64,000 nt of DNA, taken from Flavobacterium oncorhynchi (GTDB taxonomy: Bacteria; Bacteroidota; Bacteroidia; Flavobacteriales; Flavobacteriaceae). The stretch lies in assembly GCF_002217355.1 (NCBI RefSeq), contig NZ_MUHA01000030.1, forward strand, positions 1 through 64,000, read 5' to 3'. Both the position numbers and the translations under genes were made by a program. Below, one piece after another: positions 25,582 to 33,951 of the stretch (the stretch's first letter is position 1; each line of letters starts with the position of its first letter). Below the pieces are notes generated by a model. The model ran no database searches. It was given only the letters and a program-made list of their open reading frames with translations, and had not been told where the DNA came from.

Positions 25582-25709
25582 AAATTTTGTTTTTGAAAGT
25601 TAATAGGGAAATCAAATTTAAGTTTTTTCTTCTAAATTTTAAATAAATTTTAACAAAAAAAATCAGACTAGTAATTTATTAAGTTATTAAAATACATTTG
25701 ATTACAAAT

Positions 25710-26984
25710 TTAAAATGTCTCGCCTGCATTCAAATAGAATCCTTTTGAACTATTTCCCCATGCATAATCCACAATTAAATTTGTCCGCGTTTTTTTATCA
25801 ATTAGAATTCTTAATCCAATACCAGCTGCAGGTTGAATTGCATGAAAAAGAGATGTATTTGCATCATTATTACTAGCAGTTACAAAATTGGTAAAAACAG
25901 TACCGCTTATCATTTGATTGCAAGTAATGGGAAATCGAAGTTCTGTAGAGAGATAAATCAGTCCATCTCCTCTAAATAAGCCTTGTGTATACCCCTCTCC
26001 GCTCCTGCTGCGCTGATCCCAGCCAATTGCGGGTAAATTTAAATAAGGTACTTTGCCTCGTGTAACAAATTGTCCGTAAGCCCAAATTCCTAAAATATAA
26101 CGGTCGTTTTTACTTGATAACGGAATAAACTGTCTGAATTCTGTATACAAAACATTACTGTATTGTTGATTATCAAATAAAACGGGATTAAAACGATAAT
26201 TAACATTAGCGAACCAGCCACGGTTCGAATTCACTTGATTATCTCGTGAATCGTATACCATATTAAAACTTACTCCTGTTAGAAAATATTCTAAATTGTT
26301 AAATCCGTGCTGTTGGCTGTAATTGTAATGATAAGTCAAATTTCCATTTGCAAAATCCAGTTCTTTGTCGTTTATATTAGTGTACCAATCAATATTTACA
26401 CCTCCGCCCACATAAAAATTCTTTCTTACTTCAAAAGAAGCAGTTTGATGAAACTTAAAATAATTATAATCCATTGATTGTGCAATCGAGTCGATACTAA
26501 AGCTTGGGTCTCGATCGCGTCGAGGCGGAATAATATCGGTGCCTAGACCATAATTAGGCTGTGAAAAAATATAAAGACGATAATCACCGCTTAGAAAAAT
26601 TCTATTATTCTTCAACAAAATATTATTTTTCACATTGATCATCCATTGCTTTTTCAAAGTGTAAATAATTCCAAGATTTGCGACAGAATATTTATCAGCC
26701 TCTTGTTTGCCTTTAAAAGTGTATTGCGCAACTCCTCCAAAAAAAAATCCGGTCGCTGGTTGTGAGCCAATTGCCGGAATTACAAGAAAAAAATTGCTTT
26801 TAGTAGGTTTAACAATATAAATGGAATCTTTCTTTTTAAAGACTTCAAAAATAGTTTTTGGTGCACATATTTCTGAATTGTTTGTCTCATATTCCACTTG
26901 TGCAGTTAAATATAAAGGAGTAAAAAGAAGCAGGACTGCTAGTTTCAGGATGTGTTTAAAATAAGTATTTTCTAAGAATTTCAC
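25710..26984 (-). CDS. BamA/TamA-family outer-membrane protein
   Basis: A 424-residue exported protein with signal peptide (LFTPLYLTAQ). Only the barrel half of the Omp85 family is present; there are no POTRA domains. Typical barrel strand patterns are VYDSRDNQVNSNRGWF, YTQGLFRGDGLIYLSTELRFP (RGD in the L6-like loop), AAGIGLRILIDKKTRTNLI and the terminal Phe (NAGETF). Such short surface-antigen-like proteins are common in Bacteroidota and may form transport pores or enzyme-like barrels. It stands alone. Confidence 0.85.
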   Translation of the reverse strand: MKFLENTYFKHILKLAVLLLFTPLYLTAQVEYETNNSEICAPKTIFEVFKKKDSIYIVKPTKSNFFLVIPAIGSQPATGFFFGGVAQYTFKGKQEADKYSVANLGIIYTLKKQWMINVKNNILLKNNRIFLSGDYRLYIFSQPNYGLGTDIIPPRRDRDPSFSIDSIAQSMDYNYFKFHQTASFEVRKNFYVGGGVNIDWYTNINDKELDFANGNLTYHYNYSQQHGFNNLEYFLTGVSFNMVYDSRDNQVNSNRGWFANVNYRFNPVLFDNQQYSNVLYTEFRQFIPLSSKNDRYILGIWAYGQFVTRGKVPYLNLPAIGWDQRSRSGEGYTQGLFRGDGLIYLSTELRFPITCNQMISGTVFTNFVTASNNDANTSLFHAIQPAAGIGLRILIDKKTRTNLIVDYAWGNSSKGFYLNAGETF

Positions 26985-27087
26985 TCTTTAAAAGTTTTAA
27001 TTTCTACTAAAATCATATTCAAACCTTCTGTAAATATAGCTTATTTTCAACACATTACTTAAATTTAATTCGTTTAATTGTATAAAA

Positions 27088-27113
27088 AAACCGTCAATTT
27101 GCATTGACGGTTT
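27088..27113 (-). terminator. aspA: Hairpin terminator after aspA
   Basis: An 11-bp stem AAACCGTCAAT (27088-27098) with its complement (27103-27113) and A/T-runs on both sides. It lies 25 bases after the aspA stop. Confidence 0.85.
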
Positions 27114-27138
27114 TTACTAACGAATTATATAGAATCAA

Positions 27139-28548
27139 TTATTTCGTAATAAACTTTGGGTGAATTAAATTTTCTAATGAATAAATTTCATCCCATTTTT
27201 CCTGTGTAATCAGCTTTCTTTCTAAAACCGCAATTTGATGTACGCTTTTGTTCGTTTTCAAAGCTTCACCTGCGATACTTGCACTTTCTTCGTAGCCAAT
27301 AATTGGATTTAATTGAGTTACGATTCCAATGCTGTTCATTACCATATTATAACAATGATCAACATTTGCAGTAATTCCGTTGATACATTTATCAATTAAA
27401 GTCTGAATAGCATTTGACAGATAATCAAGCGATGTAAACATTGCAAAAGCAATTACAGGCTCCATAACATTCAATTGCAATTGTCCTGCTTCTGCGGCCA
27501 TCGTAACCGTTAAATCCTGACCAATTACATAAAAACAGGTTTGGTTTACCACTTCTGGAATTACAGGATTTACTTTTCCAGGCATTATAGACGAACCTGG
27601 CTGACGTGCCGGCAGATTAATTTCGTTTAAACCAGTTCTCGGCCCTGAGCTTAATAATCTTAAATCGTTACAGATTTTAGAAATCTTAACGGCAGAACGT
27701 TTTAAAGTTCCCATAATCTGTACGTATGCTCCTGTATCAACTGTTGCTTCGATTAAATCTGGAGACAGCGTTAATGCAATTCCAACTTCTTCAGCAAGAT
27801 ATTTCACGCAAATTTCAGGATAACCTTCGGGTGCATTTACTTTCGTTCCAATCGCAGTTGCTCCCATATTGATTTCTAATAATAATTCCTGAGCATTTCT
27901 TAAACGCTGAATGTCTTCGCCAATCGTAGTCGCATAAGCTTTAAATTCTTGCCCTAAAGTCATTGGCACAGCATCTTGCAGCTGCGTTCTTCCCATTTTT
28001 AGAACTTCTTTAAACTCCTCACCTTTTTTTGCAAAAGCAATTTCTAATCCAGAAAGCGTTTTAATAAAACTTTCCATTTTTAGATACAATGCAATTCTAA
28101 ATGCCGATGGGTAAGCATCGTTTGTAGACTGTGAACAATTTACATGATTATTGGGATGCAAAAAGTTGTATTCACCCTTTTTATGTCCCAAATATTCAAG
28201 TCCAATGTTTGCAATAACTTCATTAGCATTCATATTTACAGATGTTCCCGCACCGCCTTGAATTAAATCACTCACAAATTCGTCATTAAATTTCCCCGCA
28301 ATTACCTGATCGCTTCCATAACAAATCGCTTCGGCAATTTTAGGATCTAATGCACCACAGTCTTTGTTTGCCAAAGCAGCTGCCTTTTTTACATATCCTA
28401 AAGCTTTGATGAACAAAGGCTCTTTAGAAATAGGAATTCCAGTAATATTAAAATTCTCTACCGCTCTAAAAGTCTGGATTCCGTAGTATAAATGATTTGG
28501 AATTTCCAGCTCTCCCAGAAAATCATGTTCCTTTCTTGTTGATTCCAT
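27139..28548 (-). CDS. aspA: Aspartate ammonia-lyase
   Basis: A 469-residue member of the fumarase/aspartase superfamily; it converts L-aspartate to fumarate and ammonia in the cytoplasm. The start RKEHDFLGELEIPNHLYYGIQT and the region QGGAGTSVNMNANEVIAN are typical of aspartase. The signature loop GSSIMPGKVNP is complete, and KMGRTQLQDAVPMTLGQEF carries the substrate-binding residues. Length and motifs agree with aspA rather than fumC. It is divergent from a pentapeptide-repeat gene and ends at a strong terminator. Confidence 0.95.
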   Translation of the reverse strand: MESTRKEHDFLGELEIPNHLYYGIQTFRAVENFNITGIPISKEPLFIKALGYVKKAAALANKDCGALDPKIAEAICYGSDQVIAGKFNDEFVSDLIQGGAGTSVNMNANEVIANIGLEYLGHKKGEYNFLHPNNHVNCSQSTNDAYPSAFRIALYLKMESFIKTLSGLEIAFAKKGEEFKEVLKMGRTQLQDAVPMTLGQEFKAYATTIGEDIQRLRNAQELLLEINMGATAIGTKVNAPEGYPEICVKYLAEEVGIALTLSPDLIEATVDTGAYVQIMGTLKRSAVKISKICNDLRLLSSGPRTGLNEINLPARQPGSSIMPGKVNPVIPEVVNQTCFYVIGQDLTVTMAAEAGQLQLNVMEPVIAFAMFTSLDYLSNAIQTLIDKCINGITANVDHCYNMVMNSIGIVTQLNPIIGYEESASIAGEALKTNKSVHQIAVLERKLITQEKWDEIYSLENLIHPKFITK

Positions 28549-28616
28549 ATAATAAAATTGCTATGTTTTTAACTTAAAAATAAATGTAAAGCTACATCAA
28601 ATTATGCATTAAAAAT

Positions 28617-29285
28617 GTGAATGAAATCAAAATGATTTGCGATTTGCATGGAATATTTTATTCTAAATTATTACCTTTTCACTCTCAAACAATTATCAAA
28701 ACAGAGTTGAAAAAAGAAAGCGAATATTTTCTTGATAAAGAGTTTAATACGATTATTTACGCCAAAGACGATCTGAATTTTAAAGATTTTGAATGCTGCG
28801 TTTTTAATAATTGTAACTTTTCTGCTTGTACTTTTCTTGCTGTTACTTTTATTGACTGCGTTTTTAACGATTGCATTTTTAATGAAGCCAAAATTAATTA
28901 TGTAGCTTTTAGAACAGCTTCTTTTAATCGCTGTGAAATTAAAGAAGTAAACTTCGCCATGTGCGACAAACTAATTTTTGAAGTCAGCTTCACAGATTGT
29001 ATTTTGGACTTTTCAAAATTCTATACTTTAAAAATAAAGGGAACTCCATTTGTCAATTGCAGTTTAATTGCAGTCGATTTTATGGCCGCTGATTTAACCA
29101 ATGTTATTTTTGATAATTGCGATTTATACCGTTCTGAGTTTGATAGAGCAATTGCCAACAAAGCCGATTTTAAAACGAGTTACAATTATACTATTGATCC
29201 ATCTAAAACCAAACTTAAAAAAGCCGTTTTTGCTTTGAAAGAATTAAAAGGTTTGTTGTTTAAACATGATGTAATTGTGAGTTAA
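28617..29285 (+). CDS. Pentapeptide-repeat protein
   Basis: A 222-residue protein made largely of A(D/N)LxX-like pentapeptides: CVFNNCNFSACTF, CVFNDCIFNEAKI, FNRCEIKEVNF, NVIFDNCDLYRSEFDRA. It should fold as a right-handed quadrilateral beta-helix. Many repeats have Cys at the first position. The C-terminal segment (YTIDPSKTKLKKAVF) resembles the end of Qnr-related and other bacterial pentapeptide proteins, some of which bind DNA gyrase. No resistance role can be claimed from this. The frame opens at GTG 28617; ATG 28632 is equally possible. It is divergent from aspA and its stop is close to the convergent MFS gene. Confidence 0.85.
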   Translation: MNEIKMICDLHGIFYSKLLPFHSQTIIKTELKKESEYFLDKEFNTIIYAKDDLNFKDFECCVFNNCNFSACTFLAVTFIDCVFNDCIFNEAKINYVAFRTASFNRCEIKEVNFAMCDKLIFEVSFTDCILDFSKFYTLKIKGTPFVNCSLIAVDFMAADLTNVIFDNCDLYRSEFDRAIANKADFKTSYNYTIDPSKTKLKKAVFALKELKGLLFKHDVIVS

Positions 29286-29294
29286 TGAGTAACA

Positions 29295-30698
29295 TTAATC
29301 TGCTTTTTTAGGAAGTACTGACTTTGGCAGATACAATAAAATCACTAACACACTTACCAAGCAAAAAAAATGAATAAGCATGCCATAGAAAAAAGCATTG
29401 TAGAAATGCTGAAAATCAATGGTACCTTTTGTTAAATAGTAAAATACACTTCCAGTAATAGCAATTCCTAAAGCCCCAAACAACTGCTGCAATGTAGAAT
29501 AAACACCAGAAGCATTTCCGATAAGATTTTGTGGTAAATTTTTGAGAGCAATATTGGCAAATGAAGGCAAAACCAGTGCAACACCAGCGCCATGTAAAAA
29601 CATTACTATATATCCTCTAAAATCAATTGTTTCGTAATAAAAAAGAACAAGTTGAAGAATAAGCACAAACATAAGTAACAGTACGCCAAATATCAATGCA
29701 AATTTCCCATAACGCAGCACTAATTTTGCAGAAAAAAATGAGGCAAGAATAAAACCGCTTCCTTGAAATACAATAAAATATCCTGCATGCATCGGAGACA
29801 GTCGAATTCCTTCCTGAAGAAAAATCGCAAGTACAAAAAAATAGGCATCCAGCATTAACATAAAAAGTGCTGACGCTGAAATTGCCATATTAAAGTTCCT
29901 ATAGGTGAAAAGTTTCATATCTAATAAAGGTTCTTTTTCTTTAGATTTTCTTCTTATCTGTCTGAATATAAAAGCAAAAACAAACAAAATAGATAAAGGC
30001 AAACCAATTTTAATAGAGCCGTTTTGTTCTCCTCCAGTACTTAAAGAAAAAACTAATAGGGCTAGTCCTCCACATAAAATAAAAGCACTCAAATAGTCCA
30101 TTTGCATAGAAGAATTATCCCTAGATTGAGTAAGATAGCGAGTCGCCAGCAATAGACCTGCTGCACAAATAGGAATGTTTATGAGAAATATATAACGCCA
30201 AGAATCGTCAATTAAAAACGGTTTAAGTTCTACCAAGAAACCACCTAAAAACTGCCCCAGCATAGTGCCAATACCTATAGCAATTCCGTACCAGCCCATC
30301 GCATAAGTACGTTCCTTATGATCAGTAAAAAGAACTTGTATATAAGATAAAACTTGTGGTGACATTAAAGCCGCACTTATTCCTTGAAAAAATCTTAGTA
30401 AAATTAGATAGTCAATTGTTCCCGCAAAGCCACATCCCGCAGAACAAATCATAAATAGAAACATTCCTAGAATAAAAATTCTCTTTCTCCCGTAATAGTC
30501 CCCTATTTTACCGCCAATTATTAAAAAAGAAGCAAATCCAACCATGTACATTGAAACTACTAGCTGTATTTTTCCATTATTGGAGACAAGCCCTCGTTGA
30601 ATTGAAGGTATGGCGATGTTTACAATAAATATGTCTAGTATAGTTAGTAAATGTCCGAGTAACAATACGAGCAATGAAATGTGTTTTGTATTTTTCAT
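29295..30698 (-). CDS. MFS drug exporter (DHA2-like, 14 helices)
   Basis: A 467-residue major facilitator with about 14 hydrophobic helices. The start LLLGHLLTILDIFIVNIAIPSIQ is the D1 motif of DHA2 exporters, GDYYGRKRIF is motif A, and ARRFFQGISAALMSP-like (here LLRFFQGISAALMSP) is the next loop. Members pump hydrophobic or cationic drugs out in exchange for protons. It lies 39 bp after a TetR gene on the same strand, and a palindromic half-matching operator lies in the gap, so it is probably repressed by TetR. Confidence 0.93.
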   Translation of the reverse strand: MKNTKHISLLVLLLGHLLTILDIFIVNIAIPSIQRGLVSNNGKIQLVVSMYMVGFASFLIIGGKIGDYYGRKRIFILGMFLFMICSAGCGFAGTIDYLILLRFFQGISAALMSPQVLSYIQVLFTDHKERTYAMGWYGIAIGIGTMLGQFLGGFLVELKPFLIDDSWRYIFLINIPICAAGLLLATRYLTQSRDNSSMQMDYLSAFILCGGLALLVFSLSTGGEQNGSIKIGLPLSILFVFAFIFRQIRRKSKEKEPLLDMKLFTYRNFNMAISASALFMLMLDAYFFVLAIFLQEGIRLSPMHAGYFIVFQGSGFILASFFSAKLVLRYGKFALIFGVLLLMFVLILQLVLFYYETIDFRGYIVMFLHGAGVALVLPSFANIALKNLPQNLIGNASGVYSTLQQLFGALGIAITGSVFYYLTKGTIDFQHFYNAFFYGMLIHFFCLVSVLVILLYLPKSVLPKKAD

Positions 30699-30703
30699 AA
30701 TAT

Positions 30704-30720
30704 ATAGAACGATCTATCTA
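30704..30720. promoter_or_regulatory. Candidate TetR operator before the MFS gene
   Basis: ATAGA-ACGA-TCTAT (30704-30717) followed by CTA. It shares 13 of 16 positions with the site at 31332-31349 when aligned on TAGAnnGAnCTATCTA. It lies 6 bases upstream of the MFS start. Confidence 0.5.
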
Positions 30721-30737
30721 TTTTAGATTAAAAAAAA

Positions 30738-31304
30738 TTAGAAAAGTTGTTTAATTGTATTTTTTAAAGTTTGGAGATCATTAGTATTTCCATTTATACT
30801 TGCTGACACTACTGCTCCTTCTATTGTTAAAAAGACGATATTTTGTAAGACGCTTTTTTCTACCGAAAGTTTTTCTACGGCACTTATTTCATCAATCAAG
30901 ACATTAATATAATCTTTTTGACGCTTTTTATGTGCAGCAATAAATTGCTCAACTCTTTTATCTTCTCTACCAATTTCTGCATTTATTTTAATAAAATGGC
31001 ATCCAGAACAATTAGAATCCTCTTGAAGTTTAATACGATAATTAACCAGTTTAAGTAGTTTTTGTATAGGATCTATCTCTTCTTTTAAATAGTTGTCAAG
31101 ATCATTAAAATACTCTATTTCTTGTTGCTCTAAATAATGATACAACAAATCGCTTTTGGATTGATAATGCTTGTAAAGAGAACCAATAGCAATACCAGCT
31201 TCAGCAATAATCTGATTAATTCCTGTACTGTTATAACCTTGATGATAAAACAGACGAGAAGCTGTATCAAGTATTCTTTCTTTTACACTGGCTTTCTGTT
31301 CCAT
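30738..31304 (-). CDS. TetR/AcrR-family repressor
   Basis: A 188-residue regulator. The N-terminal HTH is SVKERILDTASRLFYHQGYNSTGINQIIAEAGIAIGSLYKHYQSKSDLLYHYLEQ-like, that is, the complete TetR pattern with the GSLYKHYxSK recognition helix. The C-terminal ligand domain includes the CSGCHFIKINAEI stretch. I start at ATG 31304: the upstream TTG at 31319 falls inside the -7 box (31317-31324). It is upstream of the MFS exporter on the same strand and probably represses both itself and the pump. Confidence 0.92.
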   Translation of the reverse strand: MEQKASVKERILDTASRLFYHQGYNSTGINQIIAEAGIAIGSLYKHYQSKSDLLYHYLEQQEIEYFNDLDNYLKEEIDPIQKLLKLVNYRIKLQEDSNCSGCHFIKINAEIGREDKRVEQFIAAHKKRQKDYINVLIDEISAVEKLSVEKSVLQNIVFLTIEGAVVSASINGNTNDLQTLKNTIKQLF

Positions 31305-31316
31305 TCTTTTTTTTGT

Positions 31317-31349
31317 CAAAGATACAATAAAATAGATAGACCTATCTAT
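31317..31349 (-). promoter_or_regulatory. TetR gene promoter with overlapping operator
   Basis: A minus-strand TATCTTTG (31317-31324) matches the -7 box. Just upstream lies an 18-bp perfect inverted repeat, ATAGATAG-AC-CTATCTAT (31332-31349), between the -7 and the expected -33 region. This is the usual location for an autorepressor site. Confidence 0.65.
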
Positions 31350-31401
31350 ATATCGCTCAAAATTAAAATTTATTCAAGTTTGAATTTAGTTTACTAAGAA
31401 G

Positions 31402-31899
31402 TTATAATGGTTTTCTCATTACAAAATCCTCCATTAAATAACCATTTCCAATTTCGATATCAACTTCTTCTTTTACGTCGAAACCAACTTTTTTATAGAA
31501 ATTCAATGCCGTGTTAAAACGGTTTACATTTAATAAAAGCGCAGTCGAATTATTCTTTAAAGCTAATTCTTCAATTAAATCAAAAACTATTTTTCCGTAA
31601 CCTTTTCCTTGCGTTTCTGGCAAAAGATATACTTTATGAATTTTAGTTACAGCTTCATTTTTGTAATTATGCTCAATTCCGATGAATCCTATAGTGGCTG
31701 CTGAATCTAAAATCAAGTAAAACAATTGTTCTTTAGTCTCGATTTGTTTACTTAAAGCTTCATCTGAATAAAAAAGCTTTAACATGTAGTCTAACTGAGC
31801 TTTAGATAAAATACTTCCATATGTAATTGGCCAGGTGATGTTTGTGATTTCTTGAATTATTTTAACATCATTTACATCTGCTTCTGAAATTGTAATCAT
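31402..31899 (-). CDS. GNAT-family N-acetyltransferase
   Basis: A 165-residue acetyltransferase with the GNAT fold. Motif A is KVYLLPETQGKGYGKIVFDLIEEL (Q/RxxGxG/A loop), and motif B covers ALLLNVNRFNTALNFYKKVGFDV. It likely transfers an acetyl group from acetyl-CoA to a small amine or a protein. It starts 20 bp after the guaC stop, so it may be co-transcribed with guaC. The substrate is unknown. Confidence 0.9.
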   Translation of the reverse strand: MITISEADVNDVKIIQEITNITWPITYGSILSKAQLDYMLKLFYSDEALSKQIETKEQLFYLILDSAATIGFIGIEHNYKNEAVTKIHKVYLLPETQGKGYGKIVFDLIEELALKNNSTALLLNVNRFNTALNFYKKVGFDVKEEVDIEIGNGYLMEDFVMRKPL

Positions 31900-31919
31900 A
31901 TTATATTCTGAAATTTCTT

Positions 31920-32960
31920 TTAATTTGTAAAAACTTGATTTTCTTGTTCACTCACTCTTATAAATGTAGTTCGCTTAGAAAGTTCTTTTAATCTTGGAGC
32001 GCCAACATAAGTACAAGTACTTCGTAGTCCACCTAAAATATCCAAAACAGTCTGAATTACATTTCCTTTAAAAGGCACTTGAACTGTTTTTCCTTCGCTT
32101 GCTCTATATTCTGCAACTCCTCCAACATGTTTGTCCATTGCAGTTGCCGAACTCATTCCGTAAAATTGTTTAAATTTTTCGCCGTTTATTTGGATTAGTT
32201 CTCCTCCACTTTCAGTATGTCCGGCAAGCATTCCGCCTAACATTACAAAATCTGAACCTGCTCCAAAAGCTTTTGCAACATCACCCGGAGTTGTACAGCC
32301 GCCGTCACTTATAATATGTCCGCCTAAACCGTGTGCCGCATCTGCACATTCTATAATTGCAGAAAGCTGCGGATAACCAACGCCTGTTTTAACACGTGTT
32401 GTACAAACAGAACCTGGACCAATGCCAACTTTTACAATATCGGCGCCTGCCAAAAGTAATTCTTCTACCATCTCGCCTGTAACGACATTGCCAGCAATAA
32501 TTACTTTATCTGGATATTGTTTTCGAGTTTGTTTTAAAAACTGGACAAAATGTTCTGAATATCCATTGGCAACGTCAATACAAATAAATTTTAAGAGCGG
32601 GTTTGCAGTAACTACTGTTCCAATTTTTTCAAAATCTTCTTTTCCTGTTCCTGTGCTTATGGCGATATAGTTATAGAAATCTGAAGTAACATTTTTCAGA
32701 AAATTATTCCATTCTTCTAAAGTATAGTGTTTATGAATTGCAGTAAAAAGTTTTTCCTTTGCCAGAACCTTCGCCATTTCAAAAGTACCGACCGTATCCA
32801 TATTTGCTGCCATAATCGGAATTCCTGTCCAATCTGCCGTACTGTGTAAAAACTTGAAATTTCGTTCGAGAGAGACTTCAGATCTGCTTTTTAGTGTAGA
32901 TCTTTTGGGGCGAATCATTACATCTTTAAATCCTAATTTCAGATCAGTTTCTATTCTCAT
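31920..32960 (-). CDS. guaC: GMP reductase
   Basis: A 346-residue enzyme of the IMPDH/GMPR family that turns GMP to IMP with NADPH. The start LGFKDVMIRPKRSTLKSRSEV is characteristic of GuaC. The active-site Cys is in GIGPGSVCTTRVKTGVGYPQ, and the phosphate-binding part is SDGGCTTPGDVAKAFGAGSDFVMLGG. No CBS domains interrupt the barrel, which sets it apart from IMP dehydrogenase. A minus-strand TATCTTTG at 32983-32990 is a plausible -7 box. A GNAT gene follows 20 bp downstream. Confidence 0.95.
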   Translation of the reverse strand: MRIETDLKLGFKDVMIRPKRSTLKSRSEVSLERNFKFLHSTADWTGIPIMAANMDTVGTFEMAKVLAKEKLFTAIHKHYTLEEWNNFLKNVTSDFYNYIAISTGTGKEDFEKIGTVVTANPLLKFICIDVANGYSEHFVQFLKQTRKQYPDKVIIAGNVVTGEMVEELLLAGADIVKVGIGPGSVCTTRVKTGVGYPQLSAIIECADAAHGLGGHIISDGGCTTPGDVAKAFGAGSDFVMLGGMLAGHTESGGELIQINGEKFKQFYGMSSATAMDKHVGGVAEYRASEGKTVQVPFKGNVIQTVLDILGGLRSTCTYVGAPRLKELSKRTTFIRVSEQENQVFTN

Positions 32961-33086
32961 AGTTCAAGATTTTGGTTACTCTCAAAGATAGGAAATTTTA
33001 AATTCTAGACTTTAGATTTTAGATTAACAAAAACTTGAACTTGTGAACAATTATCAGGCTAATTTACTTTCGCAAAAGCGTCGATC

Positions 33087-33160
33087 GAAAAGATTTTTGA
33101 ACATCTGACCTACGATGCACCAGCTTCGACTTCGCTCAGCCTGACAAATCTAAAAATTGA
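33087..33160. repeat. Intergenic segment with dispersed-type palindrome
   Basis: The 261-bp gap between miaE and guaC is mostly featureless. Bases 33112-33145 contain a locally GC-richer word, GCTTCGACTTCGCTCAGCC. A related word (TCGTCTACGCTCAGG) occurs at 51508-51522. It is probably part of a dispersed repeat, but no full second copy is in the window. Confidence 0.35.
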
Positions 33161-33221
33161 AAACTGCTAATGCGACTGAGACTAAACACTCAAAAAAAAC
33201 TGAACACTGAACACTAAAAGA

Positions 33222-33815
33222 TTATCCGTGAATAGTTTCACCTTTTCCGTAATTGGTAATGATTGATTCTTCAAATTCCAACCATTCTCTCCAGCGTTTT
33301 TCAACATCTATTCCAACTCCATATTTTCTAGCATAAGTTATAAAAGTTGTATAATGACCTGCTTCGCTTTCCATTAATTCTCTATAAAAAACAGCCAGCT
33401 CTTCATCTTTAATATTCTCAGAAAGAACTTTAAAACGCTCACAGCTTCTAGCTTCGATCATTGCTGAAAATAATAATCGTTCTACTAAACCTGAAACACG
33501 ACTTCCGTCTCCGCTTTTCTTCATATATAAATAAAGTTCATTTACATAATCGTCTTTACGTTCGCGCCCTAGTTTTAGTCCTCTTTTTATAATGATATTG
33601 TGAACCTGTTCAAAATGATCGATTTCTTCTTTGGCTAAAGCTAATAAATCTTGAACTAAATCTTGATGTTCAGAGTTGTTGGTAATAATTGTAATAGCAT
33701 TTGTTGCTGCTTTTTGCTCGCACCATGCATGATCTGTTAAGATTTCTTCTATATTTTTCTCAACAATATTTACCCATCTTGGGTCAGTTGGCAATTGTAA
33801 TCTTAGTACGCCCAT
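33222..33815 (-). CDS. miaE: tRNA 2-methylthio-N6-isopentenyladenosine hydroxylase
   Basis: A 197-residue non-haem di-iron enzyme of the MiaE family; it hydroxylates the isopentenyl group of ms2i6A37 in tRNA. Ferritin-like iron ligands are visible as EEIDHFEQVH, EARSCERF and ESEAGHYTTF, i.e. paired E and E-x-x-H helices. The start LPTDPRWVNIVEKNIEEILTDHAWCEQKAA is typical. Length is normal. It stands alone, with repeat-rich DNA on either side. Confidence 0.93.
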   Translation of the reverse strand: MGVLRLQLPTDPRWVNIVEKNIEEILTDHAWCEQKAATNAITIITNNSEHQDLVQDLLALAKEEIDHFEQVHNIIIKRGLKLGRERKDDYVNELYLYMKKSGDGSRVSGLVERLLFSAMIEARSCERFKVLSENIKDEELAVFYRELMESEAGHYTTFITYARKYGVGIDVEKRWREWLEFEESIITNYGKGETIHG

Positions 33816-33848
33816 TTTTTATATTTGTTTCAGGTTTATTTTGTTTAA

Positions 33849-33945
33849 CGTTTCAAGTTTTCTATTCTAAACGAAAAAAGTTTAAAGTTTTAAACCGTCT
33901 TTTGAACAGTCCAAAACTTTAAACTTGAAACTTTAAACTTGAAAC
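33849..33945. repeat. Word-repeat palindrome between miaE and glyA
   Basis: A gap filled by TTTAAACTTGAAAC-type words. Perfect 14-bp arms lie at 33878-33891 and 33913-33926 (AAGTTTAAAGTTTT and its complement), then a direct repeat of CTTTAAACTTGAAA up to the glyA stop. It may serve as a terminator for glyA. Confidence 0.75.
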
Positions 33946-33951
33946 TATTTT

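Noticed and set aside
28617..29285. Calling the pentapeptide protein a Qnr quinolone-resistance protein
   Set aside because: The repeat pattern is shared by many unrelated pentapeptide proteins and the Qnr loops cannot be identified by eye.
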